Shown here in pieces: positions 27,767 through 37,906 of a stretch of DNA of 64,000 bases. This DNA is from Paenibacillus glycanilyticus NBRC 16618. GTDB taxonomy: Bacteria; Bacillota; Bacilli; Paenibacillales; Paenibacillaceae. Within the stretch, counting starts at the first letter, position 1, and every line of letters starts with the position of its first letter. Below the pieces are notes generated by a model, which made no database searches, was not told the DNA's origin, and saw only the letters and a program-made list of their open reading frames with translations. The position numbers and the translations under genes are program-made. Where the stretch lies: NCBI RefSeq assembly GCF_004000805.1, contig NZ_BILY01000011.1, positions 108,173 to 172,172 on the forward strand, given 5' to 3'.

Positions 27767-29068
27767 TTATAAGCTTGCAAGCGCCTGGTCATGGACGGCA
27801 ATCGTTGCGTCGATATCCTCGTCCGAATGGACGGCGGATACAAACATGCCTTCAAACTGCGAAGGAGCAATACTTACGCCCAGATCAAGCATTGCAGAGA
27901 AGTATGCTTTGAATTGTTCAAGATTAGACGTCTTGGCCGTCTCGAAGTTAATGACATGCGTATCGGTGAAGAACGGACATACCATCGAACCAACCCGGTT
28001 AATCGTTGTTGCAATGCCATGCTTGGCGGCATTTTTCTCAAAGCCGAGCTGCAGACGGACGGCTTGACGCTCGAGCAGCTCGTAAGTTTCTTTCGTTAAC
28101 AGCTTCAACGTTGTATAGCCGGCTGCCATTGCAAGCGGGTTGCCGGACAAGGTGCCGGCTTGATAGATCGGACCGCTTGGCGCGATCATTTCCATGATCT
28201 CGCGTTTGCCGCCGTAAGCGCCGACTGGCAGACCGCCGCCGATCACTTTGCCGAAGCAGGTCAAGTCCGGCGTAACGCCGTACAGACCTTGCGCGCAGCT
28301 GTAATTGACGCGGAAGCCGGTCATAACTTCGTCAAAGATGAGCAGGCTGCCGTATTGCTCCGTCAACTCGCGGAGCCCCTGCAGGAAGCCCGGCAGCGGC
28401 GGGACAACTCCCATATTGCCCGCTACGGGCTCGACGATAATGCAGGCGATCTCTTCGCCGAATTTTTCGAAGGCTAGCTTAGCCGATTCCAGATCGTTAT
28501 ACGGAACGGTTATCGTTTGGGAGGCCACGCCTTCGGGAACACCGGGGCTGTCCGGAAGGCCAAGCGTGGCTACGCCTGAGCCGGCTTTGATAAGCAGGCT
28601 GTCGGCATGCCCGTGATAGGAGCCTTCAAATTTCAAAATTTTGCTGCGCTTCGTATAACCGCGCGCAAGACGCAGCGCACTCATCGTCGCTTCCGTACCG
28701 GAGTTAACCATACGGACGATATCAACGGACGGAACGCGTTCAACGACCAGCTCGGCCATCAGAGTTTCCAGCTCGGTTGGCGCGCCAAAGCTTGTTCCTT
28801 TTTCCGCTGTTTTCTTAATCGCTTCGATCACTTCGGGATGGGCATGCCCCATGATGAGCGGTCCCCAGGATCCCACATAATCAATGTAGCTGTTGCCATC
28901 GATATCATATACGCGGCTGCCTTTTCCGTGATCCATATAAACCGGGTTAAGACCTACGGATTTGAATGCGCGCACCGGGCTGTTCACGCCGCCGGGAAGC
29001 ACCTGCTTCGCACGGGCGAAAGCCTCTCTCGAACGGTCATCGCGTCTGTTGCCAATCGATCTGCTCAT
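27767..29068 (-). CDS. hemL: Glutamate-1-semialdehyde 2,1-aminomutase
   Basis: PLP enzyme that makes 5-aminolevulinate from glutamate-1-semialdehyde, second step of C5 heme synthesis. Lys274 in [18 protein letters not shown] is the PLP lysine; [11 protein letters not shown] supplies the Asp that contacts the pyridine nitrogen. 433 residues, normal. It is the last gene of the hemA...hemL operon, 6 nt after hemB. Confidence 0.97.
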   Translation of the reverse strand: MSRSIGNRRDDRSREAFARAKQVLPGGVNSPVRAFKSVGLNPVYMDHGKGSRVYDIDGNSYIDYVGSWGPLIMGHAHPEVIEAIKKTAEKGTSFGAPTELETLMAELVVERVPSVDIVRMVNSGTEATMSALRLARGYTKRSKILKFEGSYHGHADSLLIKAGSGVATLGLPDSPGVPEGVASQTITVPYNDLESAKLAFEKFGEEIACIIVEPVAGNMGVVPPLPGFLQGLRELTEQYGSLLIFDEVMTGFRVNYSCAQGLYGVTPDLTCFGKVIGGGLPVGAYGGKREIMEMIAPSGPIYQAGTLSGNPLAMAAGYTTLKLLTKETYELLERQAVRLQLGFEKNAAKHGIATTINRVGSMVCPFFTDTHVINFETAKTSNLEQFKAYFSAMLDLGVSIAPSQFEGMFVSAVHSDEDIDATIAVHDQALASL

Positions 29069-29074
29069 CCTTCG

Positions 29075-30070
29075 TTATTCTCCTCTCAGCCAGCGCGAAG
29101 CATCCTTCGCATGGTAAGTAATGATCAGATCCGCGCCGGCGCGCTTCATGCTGATCAGCTTCTCAAGCACAATCGCCTTTTCGTCAATCCAACCGTTTGC
29201 CGCAGCGGCTTTCACCATGGCATACTCACCGCTTACGTTGTAAGCAACGATCGGCAGATCAAAGCTGTCGCGAAGCTGGCGAACGATATCGAGGTAAGAA
29301 AGGGCAGGCTTGACCATGAGCATATCCGCGCCTTCGAATACGTCGGAATCCGCTTCGCGCAAAGCTTCGCGGGCATTGGCCGGGTCCATCTGATACGTCT
29401 TGCGGTCGCCGAACTGCGGCGCGGACTTCGCTGCATCCCGGAAAGGACCGTAGAAGGCGGAAGCATATTTAACCGAATACGACAAAATCGGAACATGGCT
29501 GAAGCCCGCTTCATCCAGTCCTTCGCGGATAGCCGATACAAAACCGTCCATCATGTTCGATGGAGCAATCACGTCCGCACCCGCTTCCGCCTGGGAAACG
29601 GCCGTGCGAACGAGCAGCGACAACGAAGGATCGTTATCCACAACCGCCGTTCCCGTAGCTTCATCCAAATGCACCATGCCGCAATGTCCGTGATCGGTAA
29701 ACTGGCAGAGACAAGTATCCGCCATAACGATCAGCTCAGGCGCCCATTTCTTGATCAGGCGCGTAGCTTCCTGAACGATTCCGTTCGGATCATAGGCCGA
29801 AGTACCTTCGGCATCCTTATGGTCAGGCAGACCAAAGAGCATAATCGTTTGAATGCCAAGGGAAGTAATCTCGCGAATCTCCGCTTCCAGAAGATCAAGG
29901 GAGAAGCGGTATACGCCGGGCATCGAGCTAATCTCTTCTTTGATTTTCGTCCCGTATTTCACGTAGATCGGATATATAAAATCATTCGCCGTCAGTACGG
30001 TTTCGCGTACGATATTGCGCATAGCGGCCGATTGACGCAATCTGCGGTGTCTCACAATGGGAAATGCCAT
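29075..30070 (-). CDS. hemB: Delta-aminolevulinic acid dehydratase (porphobilinogen synthase)
   Basis: Condenses two 5-aminolevulinate to porphobilinogen. Zinc ligands Cys120, Cys122 and Cys130 in [14 protein letters not shown] mark the Zn-dependent class. Schiff-base lysines are Lys201 ([16 protein letters not shown]) and Lys254 ([12 protein letters not shown]). 331 residues. ATG 30070 with AGGAGGAAT upstream. Gene order hemD-hemB-hemL is as in Bacillus. Confidence 0.97.
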   Translation of the reverse strand: MAFPIVRHRRLRQSAAMRNIVRETVLTANDFIYPIYVKYGTKIKEEISSMPGVYRFSLDLLEAEIREITSLGIQTIMLFGLPDHKDAEGTSAYDPNGIVQEATRLIKKWAPELIVMADTCLCQFTDHGHCGMVHLDEATGTAVVDNDPSLSLLVRTAVSQAEAGADVIAPSNMMDGFVSAIREGLDEAGFSHVPILSYSVKYASAFYGPFRDAAKSAPQFGDRKTYQMDPANAREALREADSDVFEGADMLMVKPALSYLDIVRQLRDSFDLPIVAYNVSGEYAMVKAAAANGWIDEKAIVLEKLISMKRAGADLIITYHAKDASRWLRGE

Positions 30071-30124
30071 TTCAAATTCCTCCTCTAATCCTGCTAGCGA
30101 TGGGTATGCGATAATTGCCGGTAA

Positions 30125-31687
30125 TTAAGACGGATCAGCCTTCAAACGTTTGGTGATTTGATGCTGAACCAATGCTTCAACCAGTGCTTCGATTGTAGCA
30201 TCCTCCGGTTCAATGGTAACGGAAAGTCCGGCTTCGGAGGCCGTCTTCGAAGTCACGGGGCCAATGCTGGCCACATCGATGCCGGTCAGCTGCGCGACCG
30301 GATCCTCGAATCCGTTCCTGCGAAGCACCTCAAGCAGATTCGTTACCGTCGAGGAGCTTGTGAACGTAATCGCGTGAATTTCCCGGTTGCGGATCCATTC
30401 AAACGCCTGTTCATCCTGCGAATCCGCAATCACCGTCTCGTAAACATCCAACTCAATTGGGACAAGACCCTTAGCCTTCAACTCAAGCGGCAAAATCTCG
30501 CGCGCGAGATCGCCACGCGGGAGAAGAACCTTCTCTCCCGGCTTCAGCTGGCCTTCCAGCTGTTCGAGCAATCCTTCCGCCTGAAACTTGGCCGGCAGCT
30601 GATCCGCAATCAAGCCACGCTTGCGCAGAGCTTCCGCGGTCCGTGGACCAACCGCCGCAATACGGGCGGCATGGAAGCGCCGGATATCCATGTTAAAGCG
30701 ATCCAGCCAGTTGAAGAAGTACTCTACCCCGTTCACGCTCGTAAACATGATCCAATTATACGACTCCGCATCCGCAAGAGCGGTACGGATCGCTTCGGCA
30801 GCAGCCTCCTCCCGGGGCTCGCGCGTCTCAATTACCGGCAGTTCGCAAGGCTCGCCGCCAAGCTCTTCAATCCGGTCGGCCAAGTCGCTGGCTTGTGCCC
30901 TGGCCCGCGTGACAAGCACACGCACCCCAAAGAGCGGCTTTTGCTCGTACCATTTCAGCTTGTCCCGCTGGAGAACCACATCGCCGACAACAATAACCGC
31001 CGGCGGCTGGAAGTTCGCCTCTTTCACGATCCGTTCAATCGACTCCAGCGTGCCGACAATCGTCTGCTGCTCCACGCGGGTCCCCCAGCGTATAAGGGCA
31101 ACCGGCGTTGTTCCCGGCTTGCCGTGGCGGATAAGCTGCTCGGCGATATAACCGATCTTGGCTACACCCATCAAGAAAATAAGGGTGCCCGTCGCATTGG
31201 TCACCTTGTCCCAATGGATGGAGCGGTCGAGTTTCTCCGGACTCTCATGCCCCGTAACAATAGATAAGGAAGAAGCCAGGTCCCGGTGAGTCACCGGAAT
31301 ACCGGCATAAGCGGGCACCGCGATTGCCGACGTAATGCCCGGAACAATCTCGAACGATACGCCATTCTCCTGCAGCAATTCCGCTTCCTCGCCGACACGG
31401 CCGAAGATCGTGGGATCCCCGCCTTTCAGCCTTGTGACCGTATGCCCTTCCAAAGCCAGATCGACAAGCAGCTGGTTAATCTCTTCCTGCTTCATCGTAT
31501 GGCGGTCAGGAAGCTTGCCGACGTAAATTTTACGGGCACCTTCCTTCATATATCTAAGCAGCCTTGGGCTCGCCAGGCGGTCATAAACAACAACGTCGCT
31601 TCGTTTCAGACATTCCAGTCCGCGGACCGTAATAAGCTTTGGATCTCCCGGTCCGGCGCCAACGAGATAGACAACTCCTTTATTCAT
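30125..31687 (-). CDS. cobA-hemD: Fused uroporphyrinogen-III C-methyltransferase / uroporphyrinogen-III synthase
   Basis: Two-domain enzyme. Residues 1 to ~245 are a SUMT domain (VYLVGAGPGDPKLITVRG, TRLKGGDPTIFGR, VVYDR) that methylates uroporphyrinogen III at C2 and C7 towards precorrin-2. Residues ~255-510 are HemD (LVTRARAQASDLADRIEELG, FTSVNGVEYF, FTSSSTV), which makes uroporphyrinogen III. The fusion joins formation of uroporphyrinogen III to the first step leaving the heme branch. B. subtilis has hemD alone at this locus. Start ATG 31687, 4 nt after hemC. Confidence 0.95.
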   Translation of the reverse strand: MNKGVVYLVGAGPGDPKLITVRGLECLKRSDVVVYDRLASPRLLRYMKEGARKIYVGKLPDRHTMKQEEINQLLVDLALEGHTVTRLKGGDPTIFGRVGEEAELLQENGVSFEIVPGITSAIAVPAYAGIPVTHRDLASSLSIVTGHESPEKLDRSIHWDKVTNATGTLIFLMGVAKIGYIAEQLIRHGKPGTTPVALIRWGTRVEQQTIVGTLESIERIVKEANFQPPAVIVVGDVVLQRDKLKWYEQKPLFGVRVLVTRARAQASDLADRIEELGGEPCELPVIETREPREEAAAEAIRTALADAESYNWIMFTSVNGVEYFFNWLDRFNMDIRRFHAARIAAVGPRTAEALRKRGLIADQLPAKFQAEGLLEQLEGQLKPGEKVLLPRGDLAREILPLELKAKGLVPIELDVYETVIADSQDEQAFEWIRNREIHAITFTSSSTVTNLLEVLRRNGFEDPVAQLTGIDVASIGPVTSKTASEAGLSVTIEPEDATIEALVEALVQHQITKRLKADPS

Positions 31688-31691
31688 CGCG

Positions 31692-32666
31692 TTATCCCCC
31701 GAATTCCGCCAAAATGCGATCCGCGCCTCTTGCCTTCAATGCCGCCGCAACATCGCGGCCCAGCTGCTCCGGATCGGTTCCCTTCCGGATTTCCTTCAGC
31801 ATCACTTCTCCGTCAGGAGAGCCAACCATGCCGGTCAGCTCAAGCTCGGCGTTGTCGAAGCTCTCTTCCCCGGACTTCTTGTGCACCACGGCAAAAGCGC
31901 CGATCGGAACCTGGCAGCCGCCGTTTAGCGCGCCCAGGAAGCTTCTCTCCGCGCGGACGGACAGCGAGGTTTCGGTATCATTCAGCAAATCGAGCAGCTC
32001 GCGCACCCCGGGATCCGCCGTACGGCACTCGATGCCAAGCGCTCCTTGTCCAACCGCCGGGATCGACAGATCAACGGGGATAAACGCCGAGATTCGGTCC
32101 TCCCAGCCCATGCGGGTAAGACCGGCAGCGGCCAGTACAACCGCGTCAAAGCCTTCCGTCTCCAGCTTCCGGATCCTCGAATCGATATTGCCGCGGATGG
32201 AATCAAGCTCAAGATCCGGGCGTATATTTTTAAGCTGGCTGGAGCGGCGCAGACTGCTTGTTCCGACACGCGCGCCGGCGGGCAGATCATCAAGCGAGCT
32301 CCCCTGCTTCATAATCAGGCAATCGCGGGGATCAACCCGTCTCGGAGTTGCGCCGTTCATCAGTCCTTCCGGCAGCTCATAAGGCATATCCTTCATGCTG
32401 TGGACAGCCATGTCGATCTCGCCGTCAAGAAGGGCCTGCTCGATCTCTTTTACAAACAAGCCTTTTCCGCCAACCTTGGACAACGTGACATCCAGAATGC
32501 GGTCACCCTTCGTCACAATTTTCCGAATTTCAAAATGGTAATCAAACCCGTGTTTCTCGCTGATTCGCTTCAACTCGTCAATGACTTGACCCGTCTGCGT
32601 CAACGCAAGCGCGCTCTGGCGTGTCCCTACCACGATTGTACGCGGTCCATTCTCATGAGCTCCCAT
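31692..32666 (-). CDS. hemC: Hydroxymethylbilane synthase (porphobilinogen deaminase)
   Basis: Polymerises four porphobilinogen to hydroxymethylbilane. Cys251 in [11 protein letters not shown] carries the dipyrromethane cofactor; [12 protein letters not shown] and [12 protein letters not shown] are N-terminal signatures with the catalytic Asp in [13 protein letters not shown]. 324 residues, slightly long at the N-terminus. 19 nt after the sirC-like gene. Confidence 0.97.
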   Translation of the reverse strand: MGAHENGPRTIVVGTRQSALALTQTGQVIDELKRISEKHGFDYHFEIRKIVTKGDRILDVTLSKVGGKGLFVKEIEQALLDGEIDMAVHSMKDMPYELPEGLMNGATPRRVDPRDCLIMKQGSSLDDLPAGARVGTSSLRRSSQLKNIRPDLELDSIRGNIDSRIRKLETEGFDAVVLAAAGLTRMGWEDRISAFIPVDLSIPAVGQGALGIECRTADPGVRELLDLLNDTETSLSVRAERSFLGALNGGCQVPIGAFAVVHKKSGEESFDNAELELTGMVGSPDGEVMLKEIRKGTDPEQLGRDVAAALKARGADRILAEFGG

Positions 32667-32685
32667 TATTGTCTTCCTCCCGTCG

Positions 32686-33330
32686 TCAATCCAAGGGCCT
32701 CTTTGCCCGAAGTCGTTCTACCCAAGCTTTCGGCTCCATGTCCGCATGATCCCGGAGCGGCACCTCTTCGGCGGCAAGCCTTAGAAGCATTTCCCTCTCG
32801 CCAGGCTCAGAGACATCAGCCTTTACGTAATCGCGCAGCCGCCTGAGCTGCTCCACGCTATATCCGTATTCTTCGCCGTATTGCCGTTCCAGCTCCCGCT
32901 TAATCCTTGCAGAGAGAGCCGGGCTTGCGCCAGTTGCGGAGACGGCAATCAACAGATCCCCGCGGCGTACTACCGAAGGATTCAGAAATCCTCTTCCTGC
33001 GTCCCCATCAACCGTGTTAACCAAAGCTCCGGCCCGCCTGCCATCGTCCGCGATCCGTCGGTTAAGTCCGGAATCATCCGTAGCGGCAAACAGCAGGCGT
33101 GCATCAGTCGCATCTTCCGGCTCATAGGTCCGGCAATTCCACTGAAGAGATCCGCAAGCGACAAGCTCCTGCAGCCGGGCGGTAATCCGCGGACTGACAA
33201 GAATGACGGTATCCGCTCCCGCCTCCATGAGGCCTATCGCCTTGCGCTCGGCAATCCGTCCGCCGCCTATGATGACGCAGCGTTCGCCGCGAAGCTGAAG
33301 CATTACCGGGTAATAGCCGTTCATGCGCAT
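32686..33330 (-). CDS. sirC: Precorrin-2 dehydrogenase (SirC/Met8p-type siroheme synthase)
   Basis: NAD-dependent oxidation of precorrin-2 to sirohydrochlorin. The 214 residues contain a Rossmann loop ([21 protein letters not shown]), [12 protein letters not shown], and a [18 protein letters not shown] helical region typical of the CysG N-terminal half. No SirB-like chelatase is seen nearby, though Met8p-type proteins can also chelate. It is inserted in the hem operon between hemX and hemC, next to the CobA-HemD fusion, giving a siroheme branch inside the heme operon. Confidence 0.92.
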   Translation of the reverse strand: MRMNGYYPVMLQLRGERCVIIGGGRIAERKAIGLMEAGADTVILVSPRITARLQELVACGSLQWNCRTYEPEDATDARLLFAATDDSGLNRRIADDGRRAGALVNTVDGDAGRGFLNPSVVRRGDLLIAVSATGASPALSARIKRELERQYGEEYGYSVEQLRRLRDYVKADVSEPGEREMLLRLAAEEVPLRDHADMEPKAWVERLRAKRPLD

Positions 33331-33338
33331 CCCCTCTT

Positions 33339-34154
33339 CTAGTGAAACGTCGACAAATAACTGGATAACAAATTAATAATCAACATAACGAATGCAATCA
33401 GATGAAGTCTTGCAAGCTGCGTCCCTGGACGTCTCAGCATCGCCCTTTGAATAATATAATTGACGTAAAAGATCAAAGTCGCAAACGAGGTTAGAACCTT
33501 CCAGTCAAGCAGCAGCTGCGGGCGTCCTTCCGCAAGCAGCACGGTAACGGCAACCGATAAGGACATCGCAAGCAGCGGTACCCCGATTATAATCGCCCTG
33601 TCCGAGAAACGTTCAATCCTATCGAGACTTGGCAGCCTCCGCGTGAACGGAGTCCATCGTTTCCCTTTCAGCTGCTTGTGCAGGAACAGGTACATCCCTG
33701 CGAAGATGGATCCTATCGTCAGCGATGCGTATGCGCATAGCACCAAACTAATATGTACAAGGAGCAAGTCGCGCATCGCCTGCGAAACTCCAAACTGCTC
33801 ATCCATTCCAGGCCGGCTGTACAAGTTAAGCGCCAGCACGGAGAAGCTGATGATGTTAACCAGAAAGACGAGAAACTCGATTTTGAAAAACTGGCTGATG
33901 ACCAGGGATATCGTAACTAGCAGCCACGAAAAGCCTAGCCAATATTCAAAGGACGAAATTGCCGTTATCTCGAAATGGGTCACGAGCCGGCTCACCAGAA
34001 TGACGGTTTGCAATATCCATACAAAAATAAGGAGCCCTGTTCCAATCCGCTTCGCTCTCCGGTTCGCATCCATGAAATCGGAGAAGTAAAACAGAAGGCT
34101 CAGGGCGTAAATATAAAGTATCGCGTCGTAAAGCCACTTTTGCGTAAAAAACAT
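33339..34154 (-). CDS. hemX: HemX / CcsA-like cytochrome c assembly membrane protein
   Basis: Polytopic membrane protein of 271 residues with about eight hydrophobic segments (ILYIYALSLLFYFSDF, GLLIFVWILQTVILV, LLVHISLVLCAYASLTIGSI and others). In Bacillus HemX lowers the level of HemA protein; the fold is shared with CcsA/ResC heme-handling proteins. Position directly after hemA is the classical one. ATG 34154. Confidence 0.9.
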   Translation of the reverse strand: MFFTQKWLYDAILYIYALSLLFYFSDFMDANRRAKRIGTGLLIFVWILQTVILVSRLVTHFEITAISSFEYWLGFSWLLVTISLVISQFFKIEFLVFLVNIISFSVLALNLYSRPGMDEQFGVSQAMRDLLLVHISLVLCAYASLTIGSIFAGMYLFLHKQLKGKRWTPFTRRLPSLDRIERFSDRAIIIGVPLLAMSLSVAVTVLLAEGRPQLLLDWKVLTSFATLIFYVNYIIQRAMLRRPGTQLARLHLIAFVMLIINLLSSYLSTFH

Positions 34155-34200
34155 AAGCTTCCACCTTGCCGCCCTTCGCGATTATTCGGGTAGCGCGCTG

Positions 34201-35571
34201 TTATCGAAGGATGGACGCCAGTGCCGAAGCTGCCGGACGTGCAGGCATCGTTTTCTTTTTCGCCGCAGACGCCGTGTCTGCTTCAGCTTGTTTCGACTGG
34301 GCCAGCTCATCTTCAAGCGCAAACAACTTAACGAACATATCCATTGCTTCCTCGGAATGTTTCTCTCCGGCCATTTCTTTAATCCGCAGGATCGGATCTT
34401 GCATCATCTGGTTCACAATGCTCTTCGTCAGCTTGCGGATTACCTTCAGTTCATGCTCGTCCAGATCCGGCAGCTTGTTCGTCAGGCTGTTAAGCGTCTC
34501 TTCATGAATGTGGGCAGCCTTTGTCTGGAGCGCACGGATTAAAGGAACAACGCCAAGCGTCTTGTACCATTGCTCGAACTGCTCCGATTCTTGTTCAATC
34601 ATCGTTTCGATCTTCTCCGCTTCCTTCCGGCGCTGCTCGATATTGCTTGCTACAATACCTTCCAAATCGTCAATGTCGTACAGGAACACGTTCTCGACCG
34701 CGGCAATCGCCGGATCGAGATCGCGCGGAACGGCGATATCAATCATGAACAAAGGCTTCGACTTTCGGCGCTTCATCGCTTCGGCTACCGCTTGGCGTTC
34801 CAGCACATATCCATCCGCTCCCGTGGAGCTGATCACAATGTCCGCTTCATGAAGCTTGCTTGCCGCGTCTTCCATCGAGCAGGCAACCCCGTTAAACTTC
34901 TCCGCCAGTTGAGCCGCTCTTTCATACGTACGGTTCACCACAATAACGCGGTCAGCGCCGTTCGCATACAAATGCTTCGCCGTAAGCTCGCCAGTCTCGC
35001 CGGCGCCGATGACCATAACCGTCTTCTTGCTGAACTGGCCAAAAATCCGCTTGCCAAGCTCAACGGCCGCATAGCTGACCGATACCGCCGATTCTCCAAT
35101 CGTTGTCTCCGAATGAGCACGCTTGGCCATCGTAACCGCTTGTTTAAACAGCATGTTGAACAGGGTTCCTGTCATCTTCTGCTGCTGCGCAAGCGCAAAA
35201 GCATCTTTTACTTGTCCCAGAATTTGCGTCTCGCCGATCACCATCGAATCAAGCCCGCTTGTTACCCGGAATAGATGCTCGATAGCCTTGTCATCCTCAT
35301 GCATATATAAATGGTTAGTGAACTGCTCTCTAGGCAGCTTGAACCACTGCTCCATAAAGCTGCGGATATAATGCCCGCACAGATGGTGCCTGTCCACTAC
35401 CGCATACAGCTCGGTACGATTGCAGGTCGCAACAATGACACATTCCATAATGCTGCTCGTGTTCATCAGCTGTTTCAATGCTTCCGGCAATTCTTTCTCG
35501 GCAATCGCAAACCGTTCTCTTACTTCAACCGGAGCGGTCCGGTAGTTCAAGCCGACTACGATAATGTGCAT
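34201..35571 (-). CDS. hemA: Glutamyl-tRNA reductase
   Basis: First committed step of C5 tetrapyrrole synthesis: reduces Glu-tRNA-Glu to glutamate-1-semialdehyde. Cys50 in VIVATCNRTELYAV is the catalytic nucleophile; the NADPH-binding region shows VMVIGAGETGELTAKHLY; the C-terminal dimerisation helix follows. 456 residues with a basic, Ala-rich tail. ATG 35571 after AGGTGA. First gene of the hemA-hemX-sirC-hemC-cobA/hemD-hemB-hemL operon. Confidence 0.97.
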   Translation of the reverse strand: MHIIVVGLNYRTAPVEVRERFAIAEKELPEALKQLMNTSSIMECVIVATCNRTELYAVVDRHHLCGHYIRSFMEQWFKLPREQFTNHLYMHEDDKAIEHLFRVTSGLDSMVIGETQILGQVKDAFALAQQQKMTGTLFNMLFKQAVTMAKRAHSETTIGESAVSVSYAAVELGKRIFGQFSKKTVMVIGAGETGELTAKHLYANGADRVIVVNRTYERAAQLAEKFNGVACSMEDAASKLHEADIVISSTGADGYVLERQAVAEAMKRRKSKPLFMIDIAVPRDLDPAIAAVENVFLYDIDDLEGIVASNIEQRRKEAEKIETMIEQESEQFEQWYKTLGVVPLIRALQTKAAHIHEETLNSLTNKLPDLDEHELKVIRKLTKSIVNQMMQDPILRIKEMAGEKHSEEAMDMFVKLFALEDELAQSKQAEADTASAAKKKTMPARPAASALASILR

Positions 35572-35621
35572 GCGCGTTCACCTGCCTTTCTTCAAAATTA
35601 ACTTTAGAATGATTATAACAT

Positions 35622-35627
35622 AGTTCG
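35622..35627 (-). promoter_or_regulatory. Extended -10 of the hemA promoter
   Basis: TGTTATAAT on the minus strand gives a perfect TATAAT preceded by the TGn extension, ~50 nt before hemA. No good -35 is seen at 17 bp. No recognisable regulator site was found. Confidence 0.5.
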
Positions 35628-35710
35628 ACAAGCCGTACGGCTTCATATTGGCTTCATTTATGAATAATGTTTGAAAACCCTCATTGCCATTATTCCCTGT
35701 TTATACAAAG

Positions 35711-35742
35711 AAAATAACCATGGACCGAGGTCTATGGTTATC
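35711..35742 (-). terminator. speD terminator
   Basis: Stem AACCATAGACC / GGTCCATGGTT with one mismatch, followed on the minus strand by ATTTTCTTT. It separates speD from hemA. Confidence 0.75.
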
Positions 35743-35766
35743 TCTATATCTTTTCAATTTAAAAGC

Positions 35767-36165
35767 TTAAACAAGCTCAACTTGTTGCATTTTTGGTTCT
35801 TCTACTTTCAACTCGCCCATGCCGCGAACAAGCTTCTTAGCATGAGTAGTCGTTGGCTTCAGTACAGCGATCATGTAGTCAATCGCAAGCTGTGGATCCA
35901 CAGTTTCACCGCATGTGTAGCAGTCGAGAGCGGCGAATCCTTTCTCAGGATACGTATGAATCGAGAGATGACTCTCCGACAGCAATACAAGTACTGTTGC
36001 TCCTTGAGGCTCAAATTGTTTCGATTGCACCGATAATACGGTAGCGCCGCATGCTTCAGCAGCCTCCACCATTTGGGCTTGCAAAAATTCAGCGTTGTTC
36101 AGCAGATCAAAGTCTACTCCCCAAGTATCAACAGCAACGTGTCTTCCGAAAGTTGAATATTCCAT
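35767..36165 (-). CDS. speD: S-adenosylmethionine decarboxylase proenzyme
   Basis: Pyruvoyl enzyme making decarboxylated SAM for spermidine synthesis. The self-cleavage motif LSESHLSIHTYPEKG is present; cleavage is expected between Glu64 and Ser65, the serine becoming pyruvoyl. Catalytic Cys is in LDCYTCGE. 132 residues, the short bacterial class 1b form. No spermidine synthase gene is adjacent. It stands alone with its own promoter, long leader and terminator. ATG 36165 after AGGGGGAA. Confidence 0.96.
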   Translation of the reverse strand: MEYSTFGRHVAVDTWGVDFDLLNNAEFLQAQMVEAAEACGATVLSVQSKQFEPQGATVLVLLSESHLSIHTYPEKGFAALDCYTCGETVDPQLAIDYMIAVLKPTTTHAKKLVRGMGELKVEEPKMQQVELV

Positions 36166-36354
36166 CTTCCGGTTCCCCCTTCCTAGGAATAAAATGTTTA
36201 AAAAAATTTCATCCGCTAGGACCTACGTCATTCACTTCCCGAGGGAATAATCTCTCGCAACATAACCATGTCCTGAGTGAATCCTGGTTCCTATTTTGTT
36301 TAGACCAATGTTTTCAACGAGATTAAAAATAACATCTATTGGGCAGAATTGCAA
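36166..36354 (-). promoter_or_regulatory. speD promoter and ~155-nt leader
   Basis: On the minus strand TTGCAA (36354-36349) and TATTTT (36331-36326) are 17 bp apart. The transcript would carry ~155 nt before the start codon, including CGAGAGATTATTCCCTCGG and a U-rich AAATTTTTTTAAACATTT stretch next to the Shine-Dalgarno. No known riboswitch consensus was recognised. The rest of the 36166-36528 intergenic space holds only the terminator of the next gene. Confidence 0.55.
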
Positions 36355-36478
36355 CCCTTTTTTTCGGGAAGAAACGAAAACTTTTTTCCGCTTTAATCCC
36401 GTATACACAGTATGTAGGTGAGGCGGTTTCCGTACCTTGCGATGCGTCCATTCCGATATCATTTTTTTGTGAACAAAA

Positions 36479-36507
36479 GCAAAAAAAAGAAGCCGCATTC
36501 GGCGGCT
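36479..36507 (-). terminator. Terminator of the 36529-37119 gene
   Basis: Stem AGCCGCC-GAAT-GCGGCT followed on the minus strand by an eight-T run. Confidence 0.85.
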
Positions 36508-36528
36508 CCCAGGTTCAAGGCTTATCGG

Positions 36529-37119
36529 TTAAGCTTCAAATACAAACAACTTCTTGGTCAGCATCGCTAGTCTTTCGTCGATGCCGGCAATCTGCAGGCG
36601 ATCCTTCGTTTGATTGCGCAGGTCAAGCAACTCGTTAATCGCGTTGTTGACCAGCTCGATTTCACGTTCGATCAAGCGGCTCCGGAACACACGCTCCAAC
36701 TGGCCGACCGTATCCTTGTATTCGAATACGACCCGTGTGCCCGACGATGTGCTTTCAACGATTTTGCGGACGCTGCCATTTGTATAATGGTAGATCATCG
36801 TATAATGGCTGTAGATACGATTAACAACTGCGTCTCCACGGAAAGCCGTTACGGCTTTGCGCATGGCGTTGGTCAGCTTGGGTTGAATCAGGCGGCAAGA
36901 GAGTTCACATACATAGTGGTCTTGCTGACGTTCAAACGTCAGTGTGACTTCTTCCTTCCCTGCTACGTCTTCGAGAACCAGCTCCTGGTTTCCGTTATCG
37001 AGGACCTTTACGTTCATGCATACCTGCTGGTCATCGAAAAACCGAATAAATTGCTTCATCTCATCGCTCGTCAATTGCAGTTTGGCACTTACATACTCTG
37101 TGGCTAGCCGCTGAGCCAT
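36529..37119 (-). CDS. Conserved hypothetical protein, 196 aa
   Basis: Not recognised as a characterised family. The product MAQRLATEYVSAKLQLTSDE is a mixed alpha/beta, soluble-looking protein with no signal peptide or membrane segment. The first ~100 residues look like beta strands (VLDNGNQELVLEDVAGKEEVTLTFE), the middle has a Tyr-rich segment (YSHYTMIYHYTNGSVRKIVES) and the last ~65 residues are a long amphipathic helix pair. I have an uncertain memory that Paenibacillus homologues carry a non-ribosomal peptide synthetase module label; nothing here resembles adenylation, condensation or carrier domains. It has its own likely promoter (TATAAT near 37180) and terminator. ATG 37119 after AGGAG. 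Confidence 0.8.
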   Translation of the reverse strand: MAQRLATEYVSAKLQLTSDEMKQFIRFFDDQQVCMNVKVLDNGNQELVLEDVAGKEEVTLTFERQQDHYVCELSCRLIQPKLTNAMRKAVTAFRGDAVVNRIYSHYTMIYHYTNGSVRKIVESTSSGTRVVFEYKDTVGQLERVFRSRLIEREIELVNNAINELLDLRNQTKDRLQIAGIDERLAMLTKKLFVFEA

Positions 37120-37300
37120 AAAAATCTCCTCAATTCTTTAAACTTGCGCTTTTGTTCTTAATGCCTAAGTATATTATACGTGATCAGAGCTTTTTATTCC
37201 TGCCGTTCAGCCTCGATATTCTCGCATATTTCTGAAAAATCCCGTAGATTTCACGAGGAAAGCTGTATTTCTTGCTGTATCCTCTGCATTATAGAGGAAG

Positions 37301-37906
37301 TTATTGATCTATCTCCGTTATATGCCCAATCGCTCCGTTAATGACCTCCCACAGCTTCTCGCGGCCAAGCCCCGTCTCCGAAGAAAACATGACCAGCGAG
37401 TCGCGCGGATCCGCTTCAAGCGTCTCTTTGATAACCTTTACATGCTTGTCCCATTTGCCTTTGGGGATTTTGTCCGCTTTCGTGCAGACGATGCAGGTTG
37501 GCACGTTGTAATGCTTAAGCCAATGATACATGAGCACATCGTCCTTTGACGGAGCATGGCGCATATCGATAACGAGAAGCTGCAGCTTCAGTTCCTTGCG
37601 GTCTCGTATATAAGTCTCGATCATTTGCCCGAACAGCTCTCGCTGCGTTTTTGATACTTTTGCATAGCCATAGCCGGGAAAATCGACGAAATAGACCATG
37701 TCATTCACGCGATAATAGTTAAGCTGCTGCGTCTTGCCGGGCTGCGAGCTTGTTCTCGCCAGGTTTTTACGCAAGATCAATTTGTTAATGAGCGACGATT
37801 TGCCGACATTGGAACGCCCTGCCAGAGCAATCTCTGGCAAGGCGTCGACTGGATATTGCGAAGGTCTTACTGCACTTATGATAAATTCTGATTGGGTAAT
37901 TTTCAT
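37301..37906 (-). CDS. engB: Ribosome biogenesis GTPase EngB/YsxC
   Basis: Essential GTPase for 50S assembly. G1 is GRSNVGKSS at 30-38, G3 is DFPGYG, G4 is CTKADKIPK. 201 residues, normal. The ATG overlaps the lonA stop (ATGA), indicating translational coupling, as in the conserved lonA-ysxC pair. Confidence 0.97.
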   Translation of the reverse strand: MKITQSEFIISAVRPSQYPVDALPEIALAGRSNVGKSSLINKLILRKNLARTSSQPGKTQQLNYYRVNDMVYFVDFPGYGYAKVSKTQRELFGQMIETYIRDRKELKLQLLVIDMRHAPSKDDVLMYHWLKHYNVPTCIVCTKADKIPKGKWDKHVKVIKETLEADPRDSLVMFSSETGLGREKLWEVINGAIGHITEIDQ

